A DNA stretch of 5,930 nt. Origin: Odoribacter sp. GTDB lineage: Bacteria; Bacteroidota; Bacteroidia; Bacteroidales; Marinifilaceae. The position numbers were made by a program, and so were the translations under genes. Positions 1 through 5,893 of this stretch are shown one piece after another (within the stretch, counting starts at the first letter, position 1; every line of letters begins with the position of its first letter). Location of the stretch: contig JAHHTT010000084.1 of NCBI GenBank assembly GCA_020024465.1, positions 1-5,930 of the forward strand, given 5' to 3'. The notes under the pieces are model-generated. The model worked only from the letters and a program-made list of their open reading frames with translations, was not told where the DNA came from and ran no database searches.

Positions 1-307
1 ACCAATCTATGACCGTTATAAGGCGGCATCCGACAAGGAGAAATTCTTGCGTGGTTTCGAGAGCGAGATCATTTTGTTCGAAGCGGCCGCTAGGGCTATC
101 CAAAACGCAAGACTCAGTAAACTGCCCTCTGACGAAAAGCTGAAAAGCGAAATGGAGAAATTGACCGCCCGCAAAATCGCTCTGCAATCGGAACACAAAA
201 AAGCACAAAAGGAAGAACTAGAATACGATACCCTCCGTCAGAATGTGGATGCTCTGTTAGACCAGCCCCCCAAAAAAGAAAGAGAGAAAGACATTGAATT
301 ACTATAA
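1..307 (+). CDS. Relaxase, C-terminal fragment (cut by the window's left edge)
   Basis: The reading frame is open from base 2 and ends at TAA 305-307, giving 101 residues. The upstream part of the protein lies outside the window, so the TTG at 47 is an internal leucine codon and not a start. The fragment begins PIYDRYKAASDKEKFLRGF and continues as a charged, Lys/Glu-rich, helical, probably coiled-coil tail ending KEREKDIELL. The pattern (YDRYKAA, a KFL patch, a 'FEAAARAI' helix, KLPS, then 'EHKKAQKEELEYDTLRQNVDALL') matches from memory the C-terminal tail of MOBP-type relaxases in Tn1549-like elements of gut Firmicutes. Such relaxases nick oriT to start conjugative transfer; their catalytic N-terminal domain is not visible here. 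The gene looks less AT-rich than the minus-strand cargo. The assignment depends on tail resemblance alone, so the family is likely but not proven. Confidence 0.7.
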   Translation, partial: PIYDRYKAASDKEKFLRGFESEIILFEAAARAIQNARLSKLPSDEKLKSEMEKLTARKIALQSEHKKAQKEELEYDTLRQNVDALLDQPPKKEREKDIELL

Positions 308-384
308 ATTCTAAAGAAGAAACAGAATTTTGTTTTCAGAAACAGACTAGAAATAGTGAAGCGAGCGGAATGTTATGGATATTA

Positions 385-480
385 TTAGAATTGCATAGTT
401 TTAGATTTCGTAATCACCGCCCTCTGCTTGGAATCATTCCGTATTATGCAAGATAGCTTTTCAAAGGTAGAAATTTTTGT
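385..480 (-). pseudogene. Possible C-terminal coding relic without a start
   Basis: A minus-strand frame of 31 codons ends at TAA 385-387, with a second TAA directly behind it. The C-terminal part reads RNDSKQRAVITKSKTMQF, which looks protein-like rather than like AT-rich noise. The frame is bounded upstream by an in-frame stop, and its only usable start codon is a GTG near the end, so it cannot be an intact gene. I do not recognise the family. It could be a shadow of non-coding DNA, since a frame this short can arise by chance. Confidence 0.2.
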
Positions 481-527
481 TTATGTTCAAGACATGAGAG
501 TGAAAAGTAAGCCAGTCAATTAGCGCA

Positions 528-541
528 ACTACAATTGTAGT
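528..541. promoter_or_regulatory. Perfect palindrome of BlaI/MecI/CopY operator type (TACA-N2-TGTA)
   Basis: ACTACAATTGTAGT is a perfect 14-base palindrome built around TACA-AT-TGTA, the known core bound by dimeric winged-helix repressors of the BlaI/MecI/CopY family. These operators normally overlap the promoter of a blaI- or copY-type operon. No repressor gene, and no gene with a start just downstream on either strand, is present in the window, so the site appears orphaned. The promoter hexamers beside it are poor on both strands. It is either a remnant of lost cargo or a site read by a regulator elsewhere in the genome. Confidence 0.5.
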
Positions 542-618
542 ATTCTCAAACAAATCAAAAGTTCCAACTGCTACCAGTTAAAATTAAGATAGGTAAATTC
601 CATCAAATGTAAGGAAAT

Positions 619-774
619 CTATCTTTTCAGTGTTCTCTCCAGCTTAGCAAGATGGTAATTATCCGCTACCTTTAATGCGCTGCAGATGATGTGACTTCAT
701 TCTTCATTCAAACATTTTAGCCTTGCGTACACGTCTTTAGCCCCAACAAAATATCCAAATATTCCTAGAAAAAA
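619..774 (-). pseudogene. Possible decayed coding relic with an in-frame stop
   Basis: One minus-strand frame runs for about 50 codons between stops at 775-777 and 619-621, interrupted by a single TGA at 697-699. The upstream half includes GYFVGAKDVYARLKCLNEE and the downstream half includes ALKVADNYHLAKLERTLKR, both of mixed, protein-like composition. There is no start codon with a ribosome site. It may be the remains of a gene cut off at its 5' end and then mutated, or two fortuitous frames. I do not recognise a family. Confidence 0.2.
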
Positions 775-851
775 TTATCTCTTGAAACCGAATTAGTATG
801 GAAATTCATATGTACTCGCTATCGCCGGAGGAAAAATATACTTTAAAATTT

Positions 852-2528
852 TTAGTCATATATTCCTTTACCCTTACAGCATTTTTTAAATTTCTTACCG
901 CTACCGCAAGGGCAAGAATCATTCGCTCCGACTTTCGTTACTGTTCTAGTAATATATTTTGATTCACGCCATGCTATATCATACTTATTATTCTTTTCAT
1001 GGTAAAGTTTTGCCCATACAGCGACGGTTAATCCACCATGTAATAACGTAGTACAGCCGTTTAAATTATAATCAAGGAAGCAAATAAAATTGGCATTACT
1101 CGGCAACAGTGCTTTGTCTCTACGGGTATCTTTATGATACACATTGATATAAAGTGCATCCGCTTCCATGTCCCCATATTTATGCGGAAATTTTGCACAT
1201 GGAGGATTTTTAACACATTTCAGCCAAGTTATTGCTTCATCTATAGCAGCCATAATTTCTTTTTTATCTGATATGTCTCCTACAAAAACATTTGCTTTTA
1301 AGCGCTTTCTATCCTGAACACTAGCATCTGCAATTTGATTAATCTTAATTGTATCCGATTCGTAATTGGGAAAGCAGAAATACTTTACTTCATTAAGATC
1401 AATATTCTCATTATCTGGTTTGAAATATACGAATTCACTTCTCTTAATGGCATTTTCGTAAATAATGCGCATATTTTTGAGATCATCTAACACTAAAGAT
1501 AGTTCTTCTTTTTTATATCTTGCCCAACACATACCCAATCGAGGGTTTTGAAAAGAAATCATATATTGCTCATAGTCATTATATATGCTAAATATAGTCA
1601 TGCAAATCTCAAAAGACAGCATTGCTAAATAACTTTGGTCTGTGTTTTTAACGGACACTTCTATGTTTATTTGTTTTTTATCTGGTATATCGGAGATACT
1701 CTGGCATACAATACCCGGCAGGCTTATATGCATCGCAAGCAATGCGAATGCCGTATAGTTACCTTTTGAATACTCCTCATTCGCTACTGTAATATGCCTA
1801 TTCATAAAAACTACAATCGCCAAAAGAACCGCACTAACAGCATCGTATGTACTATCAATTATACTGTCGAATTCATATACTGGAATTTTCTTTACCTTTG
1901 CTGTCCCTTGTTCCATATAGAAGAAATTAATCTCATCTTGAGGTGTCTTTTGAAGAGATATCTTACCGTGATTAATTGCATTCCTTATATTTACATCAAT
2001 TCTCTGTGCAATTTCTGTAAGCCCATTAGACTTCATCACTTCTAGAAGCGGTCCAAGTTTTTGCTGCTTTGTATAATCCTTACCTGTTGCCTTTCCTAAA
2101 AAAGCAGCAATGGTCCTTAGGAAATTAGACATACAGCTTTCTACCAACGCTGTGTATGTTGGTATTCTGTAGAGTCTTGTTTTAATCTCTACTGATAAAT
2201 TGAAATGTTGCAAATCCAGTATTGTCTCTGTCAACTGACAATATGAATTATATCCCATTATAAAATTGTCCACAGCAAGATCCGATAACGATATTGGATC
2301 TTGCATATCTTTATAAATTTTCTCTAATATATCTCTTGTCTGAATGAAAACCGCTCTATCCCAATATAAACAGGGATCCTTTTTTATCATTTTTTCGAAT
2401 ATTTCTTGAAATTCTTTTTTCACTAATGTGATACTCGGATCAATTTCTTTCATCAGCTCCTGCTGCAGTACATCAGTCGCAAAATTTGAGTAGTACTTAG
2501 CCATGAGCAAATCAAAATTGTTTATCAT
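852..2528 (-). CDS. HEPN-type RNase candidate with C-terminal SEC-C zinc motif
   Basis: This 558-residue protein has a large unrecognised body and two readable landmarks. Residues 182-187 are RNAINH, an exact RN-x3-H HEPN nuclease motif, preceded by long helices (about 122-180) and followed by a GKIS turn, a short beta-like stretch, and a hydrophobic helix (about 218-243). That is the usual order around the active site of HEPN RNases. Residues 539-551 are CPCGSGKKFKKCC, a SEC-C motif whose four cysteines (539, 541, 550, 551) should bind zinc; SEC-C tails commonly mediate protein or ribosome contacts. The middle, about 250-530, matches nothing I know. There is no signal peptide or convincing membrane segment, so it should be cytoplasmic. 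The ATG at 2526-2528 follows AGGGGG with a 5-base spacer, which supports this start over Met9. It lies 238 bases downstream of the helicase gene on the same strand. The SEC-C call is secure. RNase activity and a role in phage-triggered shutdown are inferences. Confidence 0.8.
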   Translation of the reverse strand: MINNFDLLMAKYYSNFATDVLQQELMKEIDPSITLVKKEFQEIFEKMIKKDPCLYWDRAVFIQTRDILEKIYKDMQDPISLSDLAVDNFIMGYNSYCQLTETILDLQHFNLSVEIKTRLYRIPTYTALVESCMSNFLRTIAAFLGKATGKDYTKQQKLGPLLEVMKSNGLTEIAQRIDVNIRNAINHGKISLQKTPQDEINFFYMEQGTAKVKKIPVYEFDSIIDSTYDAVSAVLLAIVVFMNRHITVANEEYSKGNYTAFALLAMHISLPGIVCQSISDIPDKKQINIEVSVKNTDQSYLAMLSFEICMTIFSIYNDYEQYMISFQNPRLGMCWARYKKEELSLVLDDLKNMRIIYENAIKRSEFVYFKPDNENIDLNEVKYFCFPNYESDTIKINQIADASVQDRKRLKANVFVGDISDKKEIMAAIDEAITWLKCVKNPPCAKFPHKYGDMEADALYINVYHKDTRRDKALLPSNANFICFLDYNLNGCTTLLHGGLTVAVWAKLYHEKNNKYDIAWRESKYITRTVTKVGANDSCPCGSGKKFKKCCKGKGIYD

Positions 2529-2766
2529 AAATACCCCCTATAAAGAATTGCCTAAAATGACTTATTGCTTTGCGAGTCTAGCTATTAGGTCATATAAAGC
2601 ACAAATTAATGAATTATCGATACTCTTACTTTCTTTGGCTTATTATATAATAATATTCTCATTCACTGCACCTTCCCGTTTAAGCAGTTATTTCTGGGGC
2701 TCTTAGTTTAACACTTCTAACACCTTGCTGCCGTATATACAACTACCGATGCAAAGATAATACGTA
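2529..2766 (-). promoter_or_regulatory. Spacer upstream of the HEPN/SEC-C gene with a candidate -10 box
   Basis: The 238-base gap between helicase and HEPN/SEC-C genes is very AT-rich and has no obvious terminator after the helicase stop. A perfect minus-strand TATAAT lies at 2642-2647 inside a 12-base palindrome (2641-2652), but the bases about 17 upstream (TGCAGT) are a poor -35. The HEPN gene may therefore use its own weak promoter about 115 bases ahead of its start, or readthrough from the nuclease-helicase operon, or both. The sequence does not decide between these. Confidence 0.3.
2606..2662 (-). CDS. Possible 18-codon ORF ahead of the HEPN/SEC-C gene
   Basis: An ATG at 2660-2662 follows GGGAAGG (2671-2677) with an 8-base spacer, better than expected for a random ATG. 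It opens an 18-codon frame reading MRILLYNKPKKVRVSIIH and ending at TAA 2606-2608. The product is small and basic with no recognisable family. It could be a leader peptide on a transcript reading through from the helicase gene. It conflicts with the candidate TATAAT promoter at 2642-2647, which lies inside it: a transcript starting there would not carry this start codon. The frame may be chance. Confidence 0.2.
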   Translation of the reverse strand: MRILLYNKPKKVRVSIIH

Positions 2767-3888
2767 TCAAACAATATACCTGTCTTTAATTTTTTTAAAA
2801 GTCGAAGCTCTGATTAGGTACAAATCTCCACAACTTCGAGTCATAGCCACATACAATTTATTAATGGTCGAAACTGGTATTCCTTTGGAAGAATAGTTTT
2901 CATCAGAAAGATTCTCGAACTTATCTGTCAGAATTACGCAGGCAGCATCTACTGTATCGCCTTTGGAATATGACCAGTTAATTGATTTAAACGAATACTG
3001 GGCTGCATCTTTAAATACCAATTTAGTAATTCGGTTGTCATTGAGAATATCCTCTGCGTTTTCTTCGACCCAAATTACCGATCCCTTACGATCCCCATTG
3101 GAAACTATGTGTATATCGAGTTTTCGAGAAACATAATCACATATTTCCGCAGAGCATCGTCTGGATTTTGCAAGCGTCCTTGTATCCACTACAAAACCAG
3201 CCTTGACAATCTCATCTAAAAAGTCCATATAACTGACATCCTGACTATTCTTCTTAAACGGTTTACCTGTATTATTTCTAGCTGAAACCGAGTGTTGGTA
3301 ATAGTCACCGACAAGTATCACATTATTCAGCAACTTTGCAAGTTTAATAATCAACTCATAGTCATGCTCCCGAAAGTCTTGAAACTCGTCAATAAGCACG
3401 GCATCATAGAACAGATTTAATCTTGTAGCTGCCCTCTTAATAAGTGATTCTCTACCTTTTTTCACTTGAACTGCAAGCTCGGCGAGATTATCACAATAGT
3501 ATTGGCAGCCCTTTGTTACATAGTGCGTTAGTTTGTCTTTTGCCTTGTATTTGGGGTTAGGAACCATTTGTCCATTGCTACCTGGAATCCTTTGTGGAGG
3601 AGGTGCAAGCAAACAGATACCACGACTTATAAATGCCGGAGTAGCAAAGTGTTCGGCAATACTCGGTTCATATGGCAATATTAGATTGTGATACATAAAT
3701 GAATCAAAAGTCATTACCGTGGTTAACTCTGGGACACAACCATGTGCATTGCACAACTCTTTCCGAATATTATGGATATTTTCGTGTGTATACGCCAATA
3801 TAAGATTTCTCTTAGCAGGGTCAATCGTATGGCAAATATGATACGTTTTCCCAGCACCAGCAACTGCTAGTATTACTTGTTTAGCCAT
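2767..3888 (-). CDS. Compact UvrD-like SF1 helicase, GajB-like
   Basis: This 373-residue protein carries a recognisable set of UvrD/SF1 helicase motifs. Walker A is AGAGKT at residues 10-15, motif Ia lies around 28-45 (LAYTHENIHNIRKEL), and TVMTFDSF at 57-64 fits motif Ib. Motif II is LIDEFQD at 165-171, motif III is ILVGDYYQ at 191-198, motif IV has KSRRC at 241-245, motif V contains YSKGDT at 307-312, and motif VI is LYVAMTRS at 345-352. The protein should couple ATP hydrolysis to movement on DNA. It is shorter than the GajB helicase I know (about 490 residues), lacks space for a full 2B subdomain, and has only nine residues ahead of Walker A, so a Q motif is absent. The ATG overlaps the last 16 bases of the upstream nuclease gene and has GAAGGA (3898-3903) nine bases upstream, pointing to translational coupling and a shared function. 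With its OLD-nuclease partner it forms a Gabija-like pair. It could also belong to another OLD/UvrD class 2 system. Confidence 0.85.
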   Translation of the reverse strand: MAKQVILAVAGAGKTYHICHTIDPAKRNLILAYTHENIHNIRKELCNAHGCVPELTTVMTFDSFMYHNLILPYEPSIAEHFATPAFISRGICLLAPPPQRIPGSNGQMVPNPKYKAKDKLTHYVTKGCQYYCDNLAELAVQVKKGRESLIKRAATRLNLFYDAVLIDEFQDFREHDYELIIKLAKLLNNVILVGDYYQHSVSARNNTGKPFKKNSQDVSYMDFLDEIVKAGFVVDTRTLAKSRRCSAEICDYVSRKLDIHIVSNGDRKGSVIWVEENAEDILNDNRITKLVFKDAAQYSFKSINWSYSKGDTVDAACVILTDKFENLSDENYSSKGIPVSTINKLYVAMTRSCGDLYLIRASTFKKIKDRYIV

Positions 3889-5453
3889 TCAATCGCATCC
3901 TTCACATATTGCGGAACCTCAAATATTTCACCAGATGTCAGCATTTGATAGGCTACATCTACTTTGTTGTTTAGCATCTTTCCTGGTGTAGCACCGTAAG
4001 ATTCTCCATGAAACAGATATTCAGCCCCTGCACGAACTTTTATTATTCTATCTAGCAGAGTTGTGTTGGCGTGATATATACAAATTTCCCAAGTCCAATC
4101 ATCTGTAGAATCTGCCATAAAAATATGCTGCAACAAATTGGACCGATTGAATTTCACTGCCTCATCTATTTTTTCTTGCTTTTTGTCGTTATCCGTAATG
4201 ACTGCAATTTTCTTGTTGGTTGCAGTTGCAATTTCCAGATATTTCTTGTAGGAAATTCCGTTGCAGGAAATAACAGATATACCATCATCCTCGATTGTTC
4301 GTCCTGTAATCTGCTTGTAAAAATGTGGGAGCAATAGGAACTCTGTAGCCCCCTCAACCAGAAAGACTCTTCTAGAAAGCAACAACTGCAAAAACGCATT
4401 CTCATCCGCCTTTACAAAGAACTGAGCTACCGTTTCATCTACCTCAGAAAGGGATTTTACACCATCCTCCGTAATCCAGAGAACATTATTCAGATTTAGT
4501 CGACTGGCAATCATATTGTTATGGGTCGCAACAATGATTTGAGAGTCCTTCTGCCTATCTGAAATTCCCTGAAGCATTTTGCGGAGAGTAGAAAAGCACA
4601 GGTGATTCTCTGGTTCCTCCATCAAAATTACATCCAAACCGTTGGACTTATCTAAAGCGATTTCCGTCTTGATAAGGCTCTCCATGCCACTGCCACGATT
4701 TTCGAGGGCAACAGAATCCTCATAGACAGACAGAATTGTTTCCAATACAACTTTTTTGGTATCAATACCAAATTTTCTATTGTGGCCAAGTAGCGGCAAA
4801 TCGGTAGTCTCAAAAGCTTCCTCCATTTTCGTGCGGAACTCATTTTTCGCTTTTGCTCTAGTTGCGTCATCGCACTTACTTGTAAAAAGCGTCCTATTGT
4901 AGTAGTTGAAGGACGGAGCAACCGCACTGCTCGTTGTGTCGATTGCGAGAAACTGGAGTGGTCTACGAATCATCTGGTAAGGATTGTTGGCAAAAGTTAT
5001 CCAAGTCAAGTTATAATATTCGTATGGGATTTTCCCTTCCAAGATAGATTGCTCCATGCCAACTCCCAACACCTCGTCATACTTGCACTCAAAGCGAATA
5101 CCAAACTTCTCAACTTGCTTCTTCATTGTGCCATACACTTCGCCATAGAAGTAATCCGCATTGGAGGCTTTGGGATCAAGCACCAGTTCTATCTCTATTA
5201 GGATTCGAGGTAAAGTTTTGATACTGGGATTTTGCTTGAACGCAGCAACCATCTGGGTGTTGAATAAATCCCGTAAAACAGACTTGTCCGCATTACGATA
5301 CTGTTGATTTAACACAGTCTTTATGGCATCCAAAATCGTACTCTTTCCTGCTTCATTTTCGCCAACAAGGATGTTCATATGTTCGTTGAATACCACATCT
5401 AAGTAAGCAAACTTTTTAAACCCCTCTATATGTAACGATTTTATATAATTCAA
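3873..5453 (-). CDS. OLD-family ATPase-TOPRIM nuclease, GajA-like (class 2 OLD)
   Basis: With the TTG start at 5451-5453 the protein has 526 residues beginning MNYIKSLHIEGFKKF, the usual opening of these ATPases. An upstream in-frame ATG at 5517-5519 would add 22 poorly fitting residues and place the GGGAGGT site inside the gene. The ABC-type ATPase has Walker A GENEAGKST (31-39), a signature-like NRGSG (252-256), Walker B ILMEEPE (276-282), and a switch histidine in ATHNN (H311). The C-terminal TOPRIM domain has LVEGATE (365-371, with E367), TDND (420-423, with D421 and D423), and a DDWTWE segment (E456) matching the late acidic residue of OLD nucleases. In the family these acidic residues bind the metals for DNA cleavage; GajA is held in check by nucleotides and released during phage infection. 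The UvrD-like helicase gene overlaps its 3' end by 16 bases. It is somewhat shorter than the canonical GajA (about 580 residues), so membership of Gabija proper is likely but unproven. Confidence 0.85.
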   Translation of the reverse strand: MNYIKSLHIEGFKKFAYLDVVFNEHMNILVGENEAGKSTILDAIKTVLNQQYRNADKSVLRDLFNTQMVAAFKQNPSIKTLPRILIEIELVLDPKASNADYFYGEVYGTMKKQVEKFGIRFECKYDEVLGVGMEQSILEGKIPYEYYNLTWITFANNPYQMIRRPLQFLAIDTTSSAVAPSFNYYNRTLFTSKCDDATRAKAKNEFRTKMEEAFETTDLPLLGHNRKFGIDTKKVVLETILSVYEDSVALENRGSGMESLIKTEIALDKSNGLDVILMEEPENHLCFSTLRKMLQGISDRQKDSQIIVATHNNMIASRLNLNNVLWITEDGVKSLSEVDETVAQFFVKADENAFLQLLLSRRVFLVEGATEFLLLPHFYKQITGRTIEDDGISVISCNGISYKKYLEIATATNKKIAVITDNDKKQEKIDEAVKFNRSNLLQHIFMADSTDDWTWEICIYHANTTLLDRIIKVRAGAEYLFHGESYGATPGKMLNNKVDVAYQMLTSGEIFEVPQYVKDAIEWLNK

Positions 5454-5460
5454 GTACACT

Positions 5461-5467
5461 ACCTCCC
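5461..5467 (-). promoter_or_regulatory. Shine-Dalgarno site that fixes the nuclease start at TTG
   Basis: The minus strand reads GGGAGGT here. It ends eight bases before TTG 5451-5453 and only two bases before the in-frame GTG at 5457-5459. Eight bases is near-ideal spacing, so the TTG is the preferred start, ahead of the GTG and of the distal ATG at 5519. Confidence 0.75.
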
Positions 5468-5587
5468 ATATTTTAAATAATAACACATTGACGTTTATCC
5501 AAGCACTTTTTATTGACAACCGTTATATCAGCAACTTCATATGCACGGCTTCATGGACATTCAATTCTACTGAATAATATCGAAAAA

Positions 5588-5616
5588 ATTAAATATTGCA
5601 TCTCAACTACTTGCAA
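5588..5616 (-). promoter_or_regulatory. Candidate sigma-A promoter of the nuclease-helicase operon
   Basis: TTGCAA (5611-5616, four of six consensus bases) and TTTAAT (5588-5593, five of six) are 17 bases apart on the minus strand. Transcription would start near 5581 and give a leader of roughly 128 bases before the TTG start. A nearer alternative, TTGTCA at 5514-5519, has a good -35 but a poor -10 at 17 bases (TAAACG). AT-rich DNA yields such matches often, so this is tentative. Confidence 0.35.
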
Positions 5617-5646
5617 TCCACAACAGTTTAATCTTATTCTCCAATT

Positions 5647-5706
5647 TCCCATCTTATTGTGCAAACAGCCACACAGTTTTACCTCTGTGCGGCTGGGATG
5701 ATGGGA
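5647..5706 (-). repeat. Two-tier hairpin upstream of the operon
   Basis: The inner stem pairs 5666-5676 with 5685-5695 (11 pairs, 8-base loop). One position is an A-C mismatch on the + strand but a G-U pair in a minus-strand transcript, which suggests the structure is read as minus-strand RNA. An outer stem of seven pairs (TCCCATC 5647-5653 with GATGGGA 5700-5706) encloses it across an asymmetric internal loop. In the minus direction only TTTG follows the inner stem, so it is a weak terminator at best. It could be a structured leader, an attenuator, or a recombination or transfer site. Confidence 0.5.
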
Positions 5707-5738
5707 CTTATCGTCTAACTATAAACTATTGTATCAAA

Positions 5739-5745
5739 CCTCCTG
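5739..5745 (-). promoter_or_regulatory. Orphan Shine-Dalgarno site with no reading frame
   Basis: The minus strand reads CAGGAGG followed by TTTGATACAATAG. At the usual spacing there is no ATG, GTG or TTG; the one nearby TTG is a single base away and reaches a stop after three codons. A strong site with nothing behind it is what remains when the original coding sequence is lost or displaced, so the right boundary of the inserted cargo may lie just left of here. Confidence 0.3.
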
Positions 5746-5850
5746 TTTTTTTCAATGTAATATTTAAAAAATTATGCTAAACGCACAAATTACAGCAACC
5801 TCATAATCAACAGGGAGTACCACAGCAAGCCAATAATACCTTTACAATAG

Positions 5851-5893
5851 AAAAAAGAGCGCCACCACCGGATAATATCCGATGATGGCGCTC
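5851..5893 (-). terminator. Strong Rho-independent terminator for a gene entering from the right
   Basis: In the minus-strand transcript 5857-5893 folds into a 17-pair stem with a 3-base loop, starting GAGCGCC and ending GGCGCUC, and is followed by six U (5851-5856). Two positions are G-U pairs on the minus strand but C-A mismatches on the plus strand, so the direction is minus. One minus-strand frame from the window edge ends at TAG 5894-5896, directly before the stem (last residues KRAVIHLCQTK). That may be the C-terminus of the terminated gene, but the other two frames are also open here, so the frame is not settled. The terminator should insulate the defence operon from upstream transcription. 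Confidence 0.85.

Larger units (their letters stand above)
308..851. other. Gene-free junction between the relaxase gene and the defence cargo
   Basis: About 540 bases separate the relaxase stop from the stop of the HEPN/SEC-C gene, and the two genes converge on this stretch. No intact gene with a credible start and Shine-Dalgarno site is visible on either strand. I see no clear stem plus T-tract terminator for either convergent gene. The stretch does hold a perfect BlaI/MecI/CopY-type palindrome (528-541) and two minus-strand frames that read like protein C-termini but lack starts (385-480 and 619-774). The simplest reading is a scarred insertion junction left by earlier cargo exchange. Confidence 0.5.
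5454..5850. other. Gene-free leader region upstream of the nuclease-helicase operon
   Basis: About 400 bases hold no gene I can support. Reading toward the operon on the minus strand, there is a CAGGAGG ribosome site with no reading frame behind it (5739-5745), a two-tier hairpin (5647-5706), a candidate promoter (5588-5616), and the Shine-Dalgarno site of the nuclease gene (5461-5467). Small frames on both strands lack ribosome sites or protein-like composition. The right part may belong to the host element and the left part to the inserted cargo. Confidence 0.5.

Noticed and set aside
366..451. Short inverted repeats CGGAATG/CATTCCG and TTGCATA/TATGCAA downstream of the relaxase gene
   Set aside because: The two 7-base pairs cross rather than nest, have long loops, and have no T-tract, so they do not make a convincing terminator or transposon end.
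798..962. A + strand frame starting MEIHMYSLSPEEKY near the end of the HEPN/SEC-C gene
   Set aside because: The first residues look protein-like, but there is no ribosome site and most of the frame is antisense to the secure SEC-C coding sequence.
2503..2706. A 67-codon + strand frame starting inside the HEPN/SEC-C gene and running through the gap
   Set aside because: It has no ribosome site, runs antisense to the start of a well-supported gene, and has AT-driven hydrophobic composition.
3873..5453. PARIS (AriA/AriB) or a retron-associated OLD effector instead of Gabija
   Set aside because: In PARIS the ATPase and TOPRIM parts are separate proteins, whereas here they are fused; no reverse transcriptase is present; and the partner is a UvrD-like helicase.
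5513..5701. A 62-codon + strand frame in the region upstream of the nuclease gene
   Set aside because: It has no Shine-Dalgarno site, no recognisable protein features, and reads across the hairpin and candidate promoter of the opposite strand.
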